64,000 nt of DNA from Xanthostigma xanthostigma (GCA_963575645.1 OY754466.1:40704001-40768000); one strand, 5' to 3'. Counted from the stretch's first letter, positions 35,001-50,000 are shown. The notes: generated by a model from the letters alone, not told the origin. Translations and numbers: made by a program.

Positions 35001-38000
35001 GTAAGCTAGAACAAAAGAAAGCACAACAATTATACCAGTTCAAGTACAGGAGTGTGTGAAAAAAAGTGTAAAAACAGATGGATGAAAGCGTTTATTTTAA
35101 GGAGGTTGATGCGTTACAGTCCCAATCAAAAGTAAGTCGAATTCTAAATGGGAACTTTTCCATAATAAATTTTTACAAAAGGTTATAAGTCGATGACACC
35201 AATAAATTATTGTCATAAAGGCATAAATAAATAATTTTTTTAATATTAATTATTTCAGTATTTTATTTAATGGACTAACTTTTGAATTTTTTGTAGGTTA
35301 GAAAAAATAAATTTGTGTAAATATCTGTGTTTTACATTTTTTTTTTGCAGTAAATAATTAAAAAATAGGAATTGAAAGTAATAAAAATAAAAATTAAATA
35401 ATTAAAAAGTTGAAAATTCAGTTAAAATTGTCAAGAATAAAAGTCCATAATCGAAAAGTGCTAAGGTTTAATAATTTTTTTTTTTTTTATTGATTAAAAG
35501 TCTCCTTATTTTTTTATAGTGCATATAGCCTGTGATGCTGAGCACTTATGTTATTAAAAAAAAAAAAAAAAAAAGTCTCCTAATTAAATTGGAAAAAATA
35601 TTAAAATATGCGTAAGACATCGATGCTTTATATAGTTAGTTTTCGGAACTGCTGCTAATGAGTTTGGATTTTTTACAGAAAATTTTGTCATAAAAAAATC
35701 TATTAAAAAAACTTTGTTCAGATTTTTTTCATTATCTTCTTAAAACGGCTCAACCTCCTTAAATACTGTATTCTTCTACAAAATTAATACAAGCTATGTC
35801 TACGAGACCAAAATTTAATTAATTGTCCACCATATTGGAATCTATATATAAAAATTTTCGAAACTGAGAAAAAATAAATATTGATTACAGATAATCATTT
35901 TTATACTCAAAAAAATCCGACTAATTGAGCAACAGGGCCGCGATTCCTACTTTAAAAATATTGGCATCTATACTACATAATATATAAAGCTGAAGAGTTT
36001 GTTTGTTTGGTTGAACGCGCTAATCTCAGAAACTACTGGTTCGAATTGAAAAAATGTTTTTTTTGTTGGATAGCCCATTTATCGAGGAAGGCTATAGGCT
36101 ATATAATATTACGCTACGACCAATTGGAACGGAACACCAATAAAAAATGTCGCAAGATGTATCTCAAAATTAGACCGTCCGACAAATATTATCAGGTGCA
36201 ATGCCTTAACTAAATATTGCAATATTAGCGCGTGAAGTTTACAAGCCCGGATAGCTCAGTCGGCAGAGCGTAAGACTATTAATGCCAGGGTCTAGGGTTC
36301 AAGCCCCACGTCGGCGAATATATTTTTATTTTTTTTTCTTCTAAGTCTTACATTTCAGTTTTTAAAAATTTTATTACGACTAATTAAAATTAAATAAATT
36401 TAATTAATAGCTCATTTGAAAACTGTTACAACTATAGGCACCTATATAAAAATAATTTTCCTACAGTGTTTTCAATTAAATATTTATTATATTAAAGTTT
36501 GGACACAACATTCATCTCGGTAAACTATAAGATGAATGTTCGTACTTATCTCGTTCTTTTGCACCCGGGTGAAACCGGGTGTGACCGCTAGTTTTATAAT
36601 AAACAAAATAAAATTTCTGTCAACGCGGGCGATTTACATGTCAAAAATCGTAGCAAAATTTGATGTCGATCCATGTTGACCGTTTGACGTGTATCGTGCT
36701 CACAAACTAACAGACGAGCATACTTTTTCCAAAAATATGTTTTTTTGGATTCGGAAGATCTCAAAACAAAAATATGTAAGATTTAAAAAAATGAATTTTA
36801 ACTGAAATTAGTAGGTACCTTTCCCGACTTGTGATTTAAAGGTAGAAAATATCGATATTGTGCATTAGGACAGCTTGTATATATAGCAGTAACCCTCAGC
36901 GTCCGAGGACCACGAAGCAACCTCGGTCGGTCGCGTAAAACCAACGGTGACAGCCGCAAGTGGTTTTCTGTGTTTAATATGATTACTACATACTGCAGTA
37001 TCCAAGCATGTACCTATATTATATACCATACGGTACACCTAAACACAAGATGTGTTTTCCATTTTGCCAAACTGAACACGTAATAATAATGACATCCAAA
37101 ATTAACTGCAGACGACCAATACGTTCATAAAACAAACAAATAATTTCTCAAACTACCATTTTCTTTTGCACCATTCCCTGCAAAATAGCTGCTATAAAAT
37201 AGCAAATCCCCTACAAAACAGCATGCATGTAAACTGTTCAGTGATCAATTACGCCACTAGTGTGGTAAAGTAAAAAACAAAACTAGTCGCGCTAAACCTA
37301 TGTCTGTCAGTTGTTATTTTTACCGCTCCCACACCACACGTGGGGAATGATACTAATTTAGGTCAAAATTCACTTTTTTAAATTTTACAATATATTTCGT
37401 TTTAAGGCCCCCCTAATCTAAAAAACATATTTTGGAAAAAGCCTACGTCTGTTTGTCTGTGAACACGATATACACATCAAACGGCGGATGAGCGGATTGA
37501 AACCAAATTTTAGAAGATGTTTGATATGCAAATATGGAGAGCCCTATTGTTTTTGGGGGAAATCTGCGCGATGTTTGATATGCAAATATGGAGAGCCCTA
37601 TTGTTTTTGGGGGAAATCTGCGCATGCGCAGAAGAAATGTATGCTATAACGACGTTTTTTGTGACTCTAAAAAATAAATGATAAAATTATGTGAATCAAG
37701 GGCGTAGATATGGGGAGGTACAGGGGGTAATTACCCACCCCCCCTCAGGACCATAAAAATGAGGACGACCAACCGTCCCGAATTAGTCCCGTGTCCCGCA
37801 TTAGAGAAAATGTCCCGCAGTATTACGTGAATTTTACAAGGCTCGTTTATATTTTATTCGGTCACTTATCCGCGGAACAGGAACGCCGAAGGAAAGACCT
37901 TTTTTTCGGGAAGTGAAAAGAACCTTTTTTTGCCCTTCAAACCTATAACACAAGGGCTAAGTTTTTTTAAATTAGGTATAGCTAAAAAAGGTCATTTGTT

Positions 38001-41000
38001 TTTAAAAGATATATTTTTATTTTTTTTTATTTTAACCCCCCCCCTTCAGAAAAAAAAATATCTACACCCTTGATGTGAGTACGATAATTTATCAAAGATA
38101 TGAAAAATTATCGGTTTGTATTTACAAAAACACAAGGTGATCTATTATTTCAGTTAAAAATTGCAATTTTTTTTAACATGTCTTAAAACGCTACCCGCCA
38201 TGATGGTTTGAAGTGTGACGTCAGACTTATAAATAAACTCTCTTAATTATACTTTTCCCAGAAAAAAATCACGAAATTAAGTATCAAAAACAGGCTTCTA
38301 CAGTAGCAATCCTTTTTAAGGCAATTTAAAAATAAGAGTCAAATAACCTATTCGGATTAATTCATAATTGTAATCGGATTAACAAGAGTTTACTGTACAA
38401 AGATTTTGCTAAATGCTAAAGTGCCAGTTCTGACCAACATCTCAGTACAGGTTGGGTGCACCGATGATGGATCGAGATCGCAAATAACACGAAGTCCATC
38501 TATTTACTCCGTCGGTTTGACTAGTTTAGTTCGAGCTTTGGAAGCTGTTTCAAGTTTCAACACACTAACGATCTGGCAGTCAATGCCACTTTCACGTCGG
38601 CATTCAACAGTGTTCAGTAGCCGATTCACGACATAAACGTTATCGACTAAACCCTGCATTTTCCATGCGACTACTGGGAGCTTACTTGTGACGTAATCAA
38701 TATGGCGACATGAAAGGAGCAATTATTAGGCCCCACTTACGATCAAACTTCATGCCACAGTTCAGTGTTCAGTGAAGTTGGACCGATTAATCGAAAGACT
38801 GACTGGTACCACACACAGTTCATGCAAACTGCTCATTTTTTTAAATTTTTTGTGTTCAGTTTGGTTCAGTTGTTGGCATACACTCGTCGAGTATAGATAT
38901 ATAAAATATATATTATATACATACTATAATATTATACTATAGATAATTAATAAGAACTAAATAAGTTATTTAAATGGTGAGAATTGGCTGTTCATAGCTA
39001 TGGGATTGTATTTAAAACAGGGAAATAAGAAAAAAAAAGAAGAATATGGGTGAAAAATTTGTTAGAAATGCGTGATTCAAGAAGTAATGTTTATTTGATT
39101 AATGAATTACATCTTGAACCGCTTGATTGGAATAATTATTTACGAATGGATGAATTAACTTCCAATTATTTACTATGGAATTAGTTACCCTATTTATTAA
39201 GAACCAGGACACAGATATGCGAAAATCTATTTCTCCACAAAAGACTTGCAGCAGCATTGAGATTTTTGGCTTCTGGTTGTACAAAACACAGAACTCCAAA
39301 AACTGAACTGAAAAAAACCCACACACACAGCAGTTTACTTGAACACTGAACTAAAAGTCGTTCAAAAATCAAGATGTATTTGATGAGTTCATGCCTGACT
39401 TCAGTGTTGGTTTCAGTGTTTATTTGTCCCACACATTATCATGCTTCACTGAACTATAAGTTTGAACACTGAACTGTGGCATAAAGTTTGATCGTGAGTG
39501 GGGCCTATAAGATTATCAATCCGGTGCAATAAGAACTATCATTTTTTACCATTCCAACTCCACTAGTGGGTCAAAAAAGTAGGTCAAAATTCACTTTACA
39601 AAATTACATTCTTTCGTTTTAAGGTCCCCCGAACCTAAAAAAAAAATGTTTGGAAAAAGTCTGTGCGTCTGGTTAGCCTGATAACACAATGAACGGATTG
39701 AAACTAAATTTTGGGAGGATGTTTGATATGCAAATATGAAGAGCTCTGTTGTTTTTGACGAAAATCGGCGCATACGCAGAAGAGAGTTGAAGCCAGACAC
39801 GTCATCAATAATATGGTAGTGAACGCCTACTTGCCCGCAGACAGTGGCGTGTGGAATAAATTCGACATATCCTTTTATAGCGGTATACAATAAAAATAAA
39901 CACTCGACGCACATGGATTTCCGAAACAGCCAATAGCAAGCTAGAAGGCGGGCGCAATGCGTTCACGTCACTATGACGCTATTCTATAATATGCTATAAT
40001 GTTGTTTTTTTCTTTATATAGGTACTTAATAACGGTATACTTTTCATAAAAGTTTATTATTCTACTTATTTTTACAAGAAAGTTTTGTAAAAAAAATTTC
40101 TTACTAAACTTTATAGCTTAGGAATTGTTTTGAAAAAAAATCAGCTGTTCTTTTGTTCTGTAGATCTGTCAAAAAGAAATTAGTTAGGTAGCTGACAAGC
40201 ATGCTGTAGTCGATTTTTACATGACGATAACATATTATGTAGGTAACAATGAGCAAATATCATAACATTTATTACTAGCCGTTACCCGTGTCATCTTACG
40301 CGTTAACAGAAATTTTCTTCAGACAGCCAAGAAAGCGAGTAAAAGCCGAGCCGGTCAGCTAGTCACCATAGTCCATAACATTGTATTGTCATCGGAGCTA
40401 CACACGTGTTCAAAATTTCAACTGAATTGGATAACGGGAAGTCGGTTTAAAATCAGTTGCAACATTTGTACCGAACTGACAGACGAGTAAAAACGGGGGG
40501 GGGGGTCAGCTACTTAGTTACCATTATTATTCATACAGACAGGAACTACACACGTGTTCAACATTTCAACTGAATCAAATAACGGAAAGTCGAAGTTTCT
40601 AGGCTTTCACGGCTATGTTCGAAGGCAGTTGCAGATATAATATGTGTACAAGGTTTTTTAATAAGCTTCCAAGGGAAATTAGAGCAATTAAATCTTTTTC
40701 TTCTTTTAAAACGGCTGTTTTCAATTTTTTGATTGATGCGGAATTTTATTCTCTGATAGATTATTTTTTTTAACCTCTTACTATGTTAAAGTTGTATTTT
40801 TGTTAAACCTTTTAAATGGTGCATTGTAATTTTTAATGACTGTCTTTTATGATAGTGTTCAAATTTTAAACTGTGATTTTAAGTGATATTATATTGCATT
40901 TGTTCTTAACGCTATTATACCTACTCTGATTCTTAATAAAGATGCTATTATGGTTTATTATGATAATGTCTACCGAAACGTCAGGTAGTAATACCAATGA

Positions 41001-44000
41001 ACCACGGCATACAAGCCCGAAACCAAGAAGATTTAGAACGGGAAGTCGGTTTAAAACCAATTGCAACATTTTTGCCGAACGGACAGACAGACAAGAAAGC
41101 GAGTTAATAAAAACGTGTTAAAATACATACCTTTAACAGCTAACGTTTTCAACCGTTTACTTTCCAGTACCGTATCTTCGAACCGCCTCTGCAGTCTGAA
41201 CGCCGCTTCCTGAACGGTCGTCACTTGATCATTGTCCATTTCGGCAAGCGCAGCGGCAACGTTGCCCAACTCGAGTTTCTCTTCTTTAAGTCGGATGCGA
41301 CGATTCTGTAATTCGCGAACGAACATAATTTCCGAGGCCGCCAACAGAATTACGGCTTCGCCAGATGCGCCGGCTCGGCCGGTACGACCGACCCGATGGA
41401 CGTAATCGGAAATTGATGTCGGACCAGTGTACTGGACGATACAGTCGACGTGTGGAAGATCGAGACCTCGAGCTGCCACGTCCTGGAATTAAAAAGAAAA
41501 CATGCGTGAGGCTCTAGCGCTTTTTTATTTTATTTTTTTATATTTTTTATTATACAAAACAATTCAATATAAGATTTATTTGAGTTTTCCTATCCAACTT
41601 AGCAATGCCAGTTCTAGGGTAGGGATTCTTATGAGCTAATTTATTATTGTGCTGTCTGGTAAAAAATGAAAAAATAATAATAATAGTAAATTAAATATTT
41701 TATGGATGTTATAATATGCAGAATGTTATTAACCAGTCAATTAGTCCAGTCACATTAGTTGAGGATGTCGTATATAATTTTTGATTCCTCGTCATGGAAC
41801 AGCCAGTTGAATATTTTTTTATTGAATATTTTTATATTTTTAATTGTTTTGAGTTTTACAGGTATGTTGTTATGTAATTTAGGACCAAGGAATACCGCGT
41901 AGTTTTGGCTGAAAGTTTTCGTCATTTTTGGTACTTGTGTATTATTGGGATTGTAAGACAGCATTCTTGTTTTATAAGGATGATGATAAGGGACATGGTT
42001 TTCAGGTTTTTTAAAGTGAAACTTTTATTCTATCGCCCCGAATTTTTCTGGCCGTCTGTTGCATGTCGCATTACAGGCGGCCGCGGAGTAGGGGTAAAGT
42101 GAAAGGCGCTTGGAGTAGGCGCTCGGTAGAGCAGCCAAGGCCAATATGGCGGCGCCCATGGTTAGCATCAGCTGACCGTGTAGTATGTATAACACATAGT
42201 CAGTCTGTCATGCGGGCAAGTGCTGTACAGTGTTTACATGTTTTTATTCGTGTATTCATGTGAATATTGTTGTTTATAATTAATCGTGATGGATTGTCTA
42301 CAATCCAACGCCTACAATCCAATAAAAGATTCACTTGCGTCGTGGTTTCTTAAAACCACACAACTGTTTTTTATGAAACTTCTTAGGTTCGAGAATTTGT
42401 TGACGAATATTGCATTCATGTTCTATTTTAAAACAAAACTGATATAAATCAGTGGCGGCGCGTGAACATTTTAAACAGGTGTTCTGCAGAGTCAACCGGG
42501 CGGATTTCTTTCCACAGGCAAGAAATGAGGGGGGAGGATAATTAAATTGTGTCTCACATTTGTGTTTACTGATTTTTTAATTATAAACTTTTTAAACATT
42601 GTTATAACAACAAACTACATTAAATTCAAATGTTAGATTAACGTCTGAATAGAATTCTTCAAATAATTAAAATTGTCGACCAATTTTTCTCAGACCATAT
42701 ATTGACAAAAAATAATAAAAATACAAATCAATATAACACAAGATGACGTTTCAAACCGGATTCTTCAGAAAGATTGAAAGTTTTAATCTAGTCGGGTAGA
42801 ATTAGCTGATTCGTGTCCTAAAAAACGTGCAATTGCGAACGTCGATTTTAATTTTTTTTTTATTAGATAATACGAATATAAGTAACATATTAAGTTTAAA
42901 CGCCAATCGGAGCACCGCACGATGGTTAAAAAAAATGGCAAAAATCGTCCATATCACTTTTTGGCGATTTACGGGAAAACTATGCATTTGACAAATTAAG
43001 AAATAAAAAATGCGCAATAAAAAGACGAATCGAATGAGTTTTTGTGAGCTCCGATCGGTCCAGTAGTTTTTTAGTAAATTGCAAAAAACCGCTTTTTTGG
43101 GCCATTTTTTCGAAATTCCATAACTTCCGTTCAATTAAATATGAAGACTTGAAACTTTAATAGAATATGTGTTTTATAAGCTTCAATATGCATACAAAAT
43201 TTCAGCAAGATCGATGTTAAACTTTTTGAGAAACTTTGAAAAAACCGAAAAAAGGCCCTTCCGAAAAGGGTCCCTGAAAAAGTTTTGGGCCAGCGTAGAC
43301 CAATTTTTCAAACGTGCTTTTGTTCATCGAGAGTTGCTCTACAACATCCTGCAATGCCGTACCATTACACCTAGCGAAAGTTAAAAATTCAAGGCCTGTA
43401 CAGGCCCCACCACCCTTCAGCCAGGTCTTCGATTTTGTGTTCAGGCATTACAAAAGAAATGTTACACAAATTTCCACGCTGCTTCAAATACGTACCCAAA
43501 AATGTTTGATAGCTCTTGGACTATTAGGGCTTGATCGAAGTATAAATTAAAGGAGCGGTGAACGCTGACGTGAGACGAGTAAAGGCCGCTGCACACGAGG
43601 CTGGCTTTGCTAGATTTGGCTGCTAGGTTTCAAGCGTGCTGTGGCGTTGCGTTTCTCGATGACTTTTATGTGTTCGCTTCACACGATGCGTCTATCGAAG
43701 CTGGCCGTGTACATGGGTTTGGTGCGCGCGCAGTGACAGTTCGAATGTTAACAAAAAGTGAACGTTTATTGTCTCTGAACAGAACACACACTATGACGCC
43801 ATGTTTGTTTGTGACTGTTTACCCATGTCGCCCACGTGACTAGATACTGTTTTCTATTTGATTCAATTGCTGGAAACAAGCAGACAAAAAAGCACGAAAA
43901 ATAGGCTCGGTTCTAATTTTTAAAAACCATCTGACCACGCACGCAGTGACGTCACTTCCATCTTCGCAGCCAGCAGTGATTCCGGCGGCAAAACCAGCCT

Positions 44001-47000
44001 CGTGTGCTGTCAGTCCACACTGATGCCGTGGCGCGGCGTGTCGACCGTACCAGACCGTAGACCGATCCCGTAGACCTGCCTACGCAGATTGCTCTAAAAA
44101 CCTTATTAATTCTACAAAAGATCTTATAATGTTTCCATTTGCCCGGTTAGGAAAGCAATCACATTCGTTTAAATAGTTTATCTTTGTATTGTGCCTACAT
44201 AGTAACATGCGCTGGTTTATTTTTATTTTATATATACAAATCGAATTCTATACGCGTATAGTAATGTACCTGCAGTCATCAGTGGTTCCTAATATTTCAT
44301 TTTTATTTAAAATAAATGTCTTTGAAATTTAAAAGCGTTGGACATTATTAAATGAAATATAGCTATACAGTGAGTGTTCCGCGATTTTTAACGCAACAGA
44401 AATAAATTATAGTTTAAAAAAAATAAAAAGACAAGCTTTAATAGCAAACCGAACTAAAAAGTATGAAATAATTATTAACAAAATAATCTAACTATAGTAA
44501 AAAAGCGCGGGGTGCTTGATATAAAATGTTACAATTATTTCATTGGTAGCTATATTTAGAAAATTAGAGTCATGAAAATATAGTAATTGCCACCCCACGC
44601 TTTTTTACTATAACTGAATTATTCTGTTAATAATTATTACTTTTTAGTTCGGTTTGCTAGCGTGTTTTTTTAGTTTTTTTAAAACTATAATTTATTTTCT
44701 TAAATTTTAGTCTCAAAACGACATCAAAAGTAATTTTTCAAAATTTTCAAATTCAATTTTTTTCAAAGTTTTTAAATTCAAATTTATTTTTATGAAATAA
44801 TTGTATTGTCATCGGTCCTTGACGCAGGGTAGTTTTTATTAAATGTATTGTACAAAATTACGGTGTTTTCTCAAAAAAAAAAAAAACTGTTTTACTAACA
44901 CGCAGCGACATCTATTATAATTTGTTTAAAGCTAATAGTTCAAAAGAAAAAAAAAACTGTTTCAGTGCCAAGTAGCGACATCTGATAGAATTCGCTCAAA
45001 GCTATTAGTTCTGAAGCAAACCTGGTAGAATTTGCTCAAAGCTATTAGTTCAGAATCAAATCTGGTAGAATTTGCTCAAAGCTATTAGTTCAGACGCCGG
45101 GTCGCAAACGAAATACATTTTACAGAATTGTATCTATTGTGCCCGGGTGAAACCGGGACGGACCGCAAAATTCTCCCAACAAAAAAATGAGTTGAACAGT
45201 TCCAAGCGTTTAGGAACCACAGCACGTCGAAATGGAACAACACAATCATTGTGGTTTGCGACGAGAAATCAAGAACCCCGACCTATCGTTTTAAATAAAA
45301 TGTATACAGAACTTATAATTGGAATGCAGTAGATAAAGTTCTATTATTTGTATAACAAATCAAGTAACATTCTTGTCTCAGTAGGTGGCGATTTACAAAT
45401 TAAAACCACTACTACCTCTTCGCTTACAGAATCTTATGGATATCTACTAGTAGTTACCAGCAGCTTCTCCCGCTTAATGTCTGAAATTTTATCTTCATTT
45501 TAGAGTCGCCGGGTAATGAAATAACCAAAGGACTCGACGCACAAACCTGATGGGATTTGGCTCTCGATTAAATTGATCAAAAATGGTTTTATTTTATAGT
45601 TTAAAGGTAACTAAGAAAAAGTGTCCATGCATAGCCTAAAAACCAAGAGATTTTAAGCTAGATATCTATACTAATATATAAAGCTGAAGAGTTTGTTTGT
45701 TTGTTTGAATGCGCTAATCTCAGGAACTACTGGTTCAAATTGAAAAACATTTTTTTTGTTGGATAGCCCATTTATCGAGGAAGGCTATAGGCTATATAAT
45801 ATCACGCTACGACCATTAGGATCGGAGCTTAATGAAATATGTTGCAAAATGTATCTCAAAAATAAGCTTCTATTCAGGTGAAATGCATTAACTAAATATA
45901 CTCATATATAAATATTAGCGTTGTTAGTATACAACGTCGTATGGATCAATCGGTAGAACATGCAACTGTCAATAACAGGGTTGTGGGTTCGAGCCCCACG
46001 TTGGGCGAAAGTATTTTTATTTTTATTTTCCACATTGCTTTCTTCTAAGGCTTACATTTAAATTTATTTTAATTTTATTTAATTAATTAAAAAAAAATAT
46101 TAGTTTAAAAAAGTATAAATACTGCTTTTTATCGACAAAAGCTTTTGAACGGTAACTCCGATCATCATGAAATTTGGACACAAATTCATCTCGGTAAACT
46201 AAGATAAATGTGTGTACTCATGTTCCTCCCTTCCATATTCGTTCTTTTACAGCCGGGTGAAACCGGGCGGGACCGCTAGTGTTTAAATATAGGGATATCC
46301 ATTAAATTTATATATAGTGTAGCTTTTTATTAGTGAAAGAATTTTTAGGATCGGTTCAGTATTTACAAACATTACCCTCAAGATACAAACAAACAATTAT
46401 GTTTTCCTTTTTTTGTAACATAATGATGATAAACCAAATCTAAAAACTGCTCCTATATTTTAATGCATCCCTATCCAAGTATTTTATTATTGAATTATGA
46501 GGTAGTTTTTAATAACGAAGTAATAATATAATATGTTTAACCGAAGAAATTTTGAAAAAAAATAGTACAAAATTTTCACGGGTGGCCGCGCCTATCAACA
46601 TGCCACCCGTTATTGCGTGTGCCGCCGCAAATAGTCCAAGCGGGTGGTCATGGATCTAAATCCGGTGCCGCCAAGACGACCCCCTACAATCCTCGTGAAG
46701 GTAATATGATATATAATCCTTATTAAAATTTTTGTTAATTACAATAATGGGCAATAAATAATCATATCGCTCACTGTATACAGAGTAAAGGCCGCTGCAC
46801 ACGAGGCTGGTTTTGCAGCTACATTTGGCTGCTACAATACGCGCCACGGATCTGAAAGATACGGAAATTAGTCACAAACAGCGTCGCAAAGGCACATTTT
46901 AGAGCCGTTGAGAGTCCCACCACGTTCCAGCTTCCTGCACGGAACGTGCGCTCGTCGGTGATTGGCCGTGATCGTTCGTTGCCTTTGTCACTTGTCGCTT

Positions 47001-50000
47001 TCCTGCTTTAAAGTACAGTCGAGTACGCTATTGTCAAGTTGTTATTGTTATTTTAGTTTTGTTGAGTTGCGAGTTTGTAGTTTTTCAACAGACTGTACAA
47101 GCGCAAGCCCGCATTCGCATCTAACTTCCGAGCCTTTTTAGATTCGAGGCGCGTATTGTACGTTTCAAGCGTGCTGTGGCACTGGGTTTCGTGGTGGTTT
47201 TTATGTGTTCGCTTCACACGACGCGTGTACTGAAGCTGCAGCTTTATAAATGGATTTGGTGCGCGCGCGCAGTGACAGCTCGAACGTCAACACAAGTGTA
47301 CGTTTATTGTCTCTGAACAGAACACAAGCTACTATATGAGGCCATGTTTGTTCATGTGACAAGATACTGTTTCTTGAAGGGTTCTTGCTCAAAACAAGCA
47401 GACAAACAGGCACGAAAAATAGGTAAGAGAACAATTACCTACACTTATACTTCACAATATAAATATAAGTGGCACAAGTTTATGAGCCGGTGGGTATGCT
47501 TTACATTGTTTCATTACTTAACCGCTCCATTAAGTGAACCGTACTAAAATGATGAGTTACTCTCTACTATTTCTGGACTGCAGTAGATATACTATTTTCA
47601 TTATTTTTTCACTGTAAAATTTTTTAAAGGAATTGCTGCCACTGAGGTGTCGTAATTAATTATTCGTTGGTACAACCGTTAGTTTGTTACAACTCAAAAT
47701 TTTTCGTGAAGGCTTTACGAGTATCTTATTAATCATTTTTTCGCAAAGTACAGGTAGGTACTCCATAAAAAATGTGAGATATCGTCCTTAAGAGTATTCG
47801 TCCCTGCAAATACCCCCTGAACCCTTCATCTCAAATCTTTTCCCCTCGCCTAAAAACGGTTCGCGCTCTTCCGACGCTATTTTTAAAGCTAGAATCAGAC
47901 TACAGATCCTTCAGGCGAATTTTTTGAAAAACAGTTTCGCCTACGTGTGAAATATTACGTAACTTATTATTTTTTTCAAAAGGTTGTAAGTTTTTTTAGG
48001 AATTTTTTTTCAAAAAATTCGCCTGAAGGATCTGTAGTCTGATTCTTTGTCTTTCATTTGGCGTTTACTAGAACCCTCTAGCTTTAAAAATAGCGTCGGG
48101 AGAGCGCGAACCGTTTTTAGGCGAGGGGAAAAGATTTGAGATGAAGGGTGCAGGGGGTGTTTGCAGGGACGAATACTCTTAAACGATTCGAATGTCAGCC
48201 AAAGCCCAAAGGAGTTACCCAATAGTCCCGCCCTTACGGAAAATGGTGAGGGTTAGCATGGGGCCTAGTCCTATTTACACGCAACAGAAAATTAAATAGT
48301 ATATTACACCACAAGGGCCGAAAGTTTGATATTCTTGCGCTGCGCCCCATGCATCCCGAGGCTTGCCTCAGGTATCATACATTAATTAATTGATTACATA
48401 AAAACACAGATAAATTCCAAGCCAGCTGCTTTGAGGTTATACGTAAAAACAATAATGACAGCTGTTCGCGACTATTATAGCTAAAATGTAATAGGGTTGC
48501 CATGGAAACGACATCTATACAACAGTTGATAAGTTGTTTTTTCTTTACTGCCGCTCGAACGCACATACTTCCCGCATCATTGCGTAAATGTTAGACTTTC
48601 TGCCTTACAATTGATGCCGAAAGTATGTACTTTCGATCGAGGTATGAAGAAAAATAAATTTATGGTTTGGATTACAAGATTTGATAGAATGTTTGTAAAA
48701 ACTCACCGTACACAGCAATACTCCAGTTTTGGCTGCTCTAAACGTTTTGAAGACATCAGTTCGTTCTTTTTGACCCATCGACCCGTGAAGTTTGAAGAAT
48801 TCGACATCGATCAACTGTTTATTATCTTCATTTTCACTATCACTGTCACTATTTAACTCACTATCACTATTTAACTCACTATCACCCACATTTCTATCGT
48901 TGTCTTCGTCTTTCTCACCACCACTTTCATCTACTTCGTCATCACTGTCGATCACTTTATCTGAATCACTATTTGTTAAAACACCACTCAACAATTCGGT
49001 ATGATAATCGATCATATCTTGCGTTGCCATAAAAACTAACATTTTGCAATTCTTATTAACTTTACTGATTATGTAATTTGACAAAGTAACTAAACGCAGT
49101 TTTGGAGGCGTAATTAAATATTTCTGGACAACACTTTCCGGAATAACTACATTTTCAGGCGTATCTTGGGACAAACTTTCCGAAGTCGTATTATCCGATG
49201 CAGCGTCTATAAATATTGGATTTTCGAGTGTCAAGCCGGCTAAGCGTTCGACAGCATGACCCAACGTTGCTGACAATAATACGGTCTGACGTTTCCGCGA
49301 CTTTACATCCTCTACGGGACTCGCTTCGTCGGCAACGTCTTGCGTGTCACTCTTCGCAGCTTCTGGATAGGCGTCATCACAATCGAAATACACGTGTTTC
49401 GAATTCGCCTCAGCACCGCCTTCGCTGTTAGCTTTCAGTGTTTTTCTGAACATTGAAACCGGATCGTAACTTGCGTTTACTTTATGAGAATCCAAAGCTT
49501 GAATTAAACTGGAAATAAATTATTATTAATAAACTGCTAATTAAAATTTACGCGGTCAAGCGGTCGTTTGTTTACCTGCGGATGTCTTTCTCGTAGCCCA
49601 TGTCGAGCATTCGATCTGCTTCGTCCAAAACTAAACATTTAACTGTATCTAGTTTCAATACACACGTGTTTTGAACGTGATCCAGAACACGACCCGGAGT
49701 GCCCACTAAGACCGTGATACCTTTACGTAGCCTTGCCTTTTCTGATTTGCGCTTCTCGCCTCCGACTAAATAGCCCGGAACAATTCGAGTAAATGGCTAA
49801 AATACAAAATAATACACATTGCAATACAAATTTCTAACCAAACGTACAAAAAATTTAACAAGTAATTGAGATTATTTTAAACAAATATTTATTGAAATAT
49901 GATTTTAAATATAAACTTAGGTAAGAGTATGATAACTTGCTATGCAAAATATCCACTGGAAATTCACAATTATTGTTTTATATAACATATAACAGCGTTA

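Noticed and set aside
40950..41000. Hammerhead motif suggested by CCGAAACGTCAGG
   Set aside because: The CTGANGA half is missing (TTATGATAATG only), so at most a decayed relic.
43169..43550. Possible gene from two overlapping plus-strand frames
   Set aside because: The second part lies in dispersed repeat I, and the first has an opposed frame of similar length and no motif.
48792..49004. Ser/Leu-rich plus-strand frame with [15 protein letters not shown]
   Set aside because: It is the antisense of the DDX31 acidic Ser/Asp/Glu tract.
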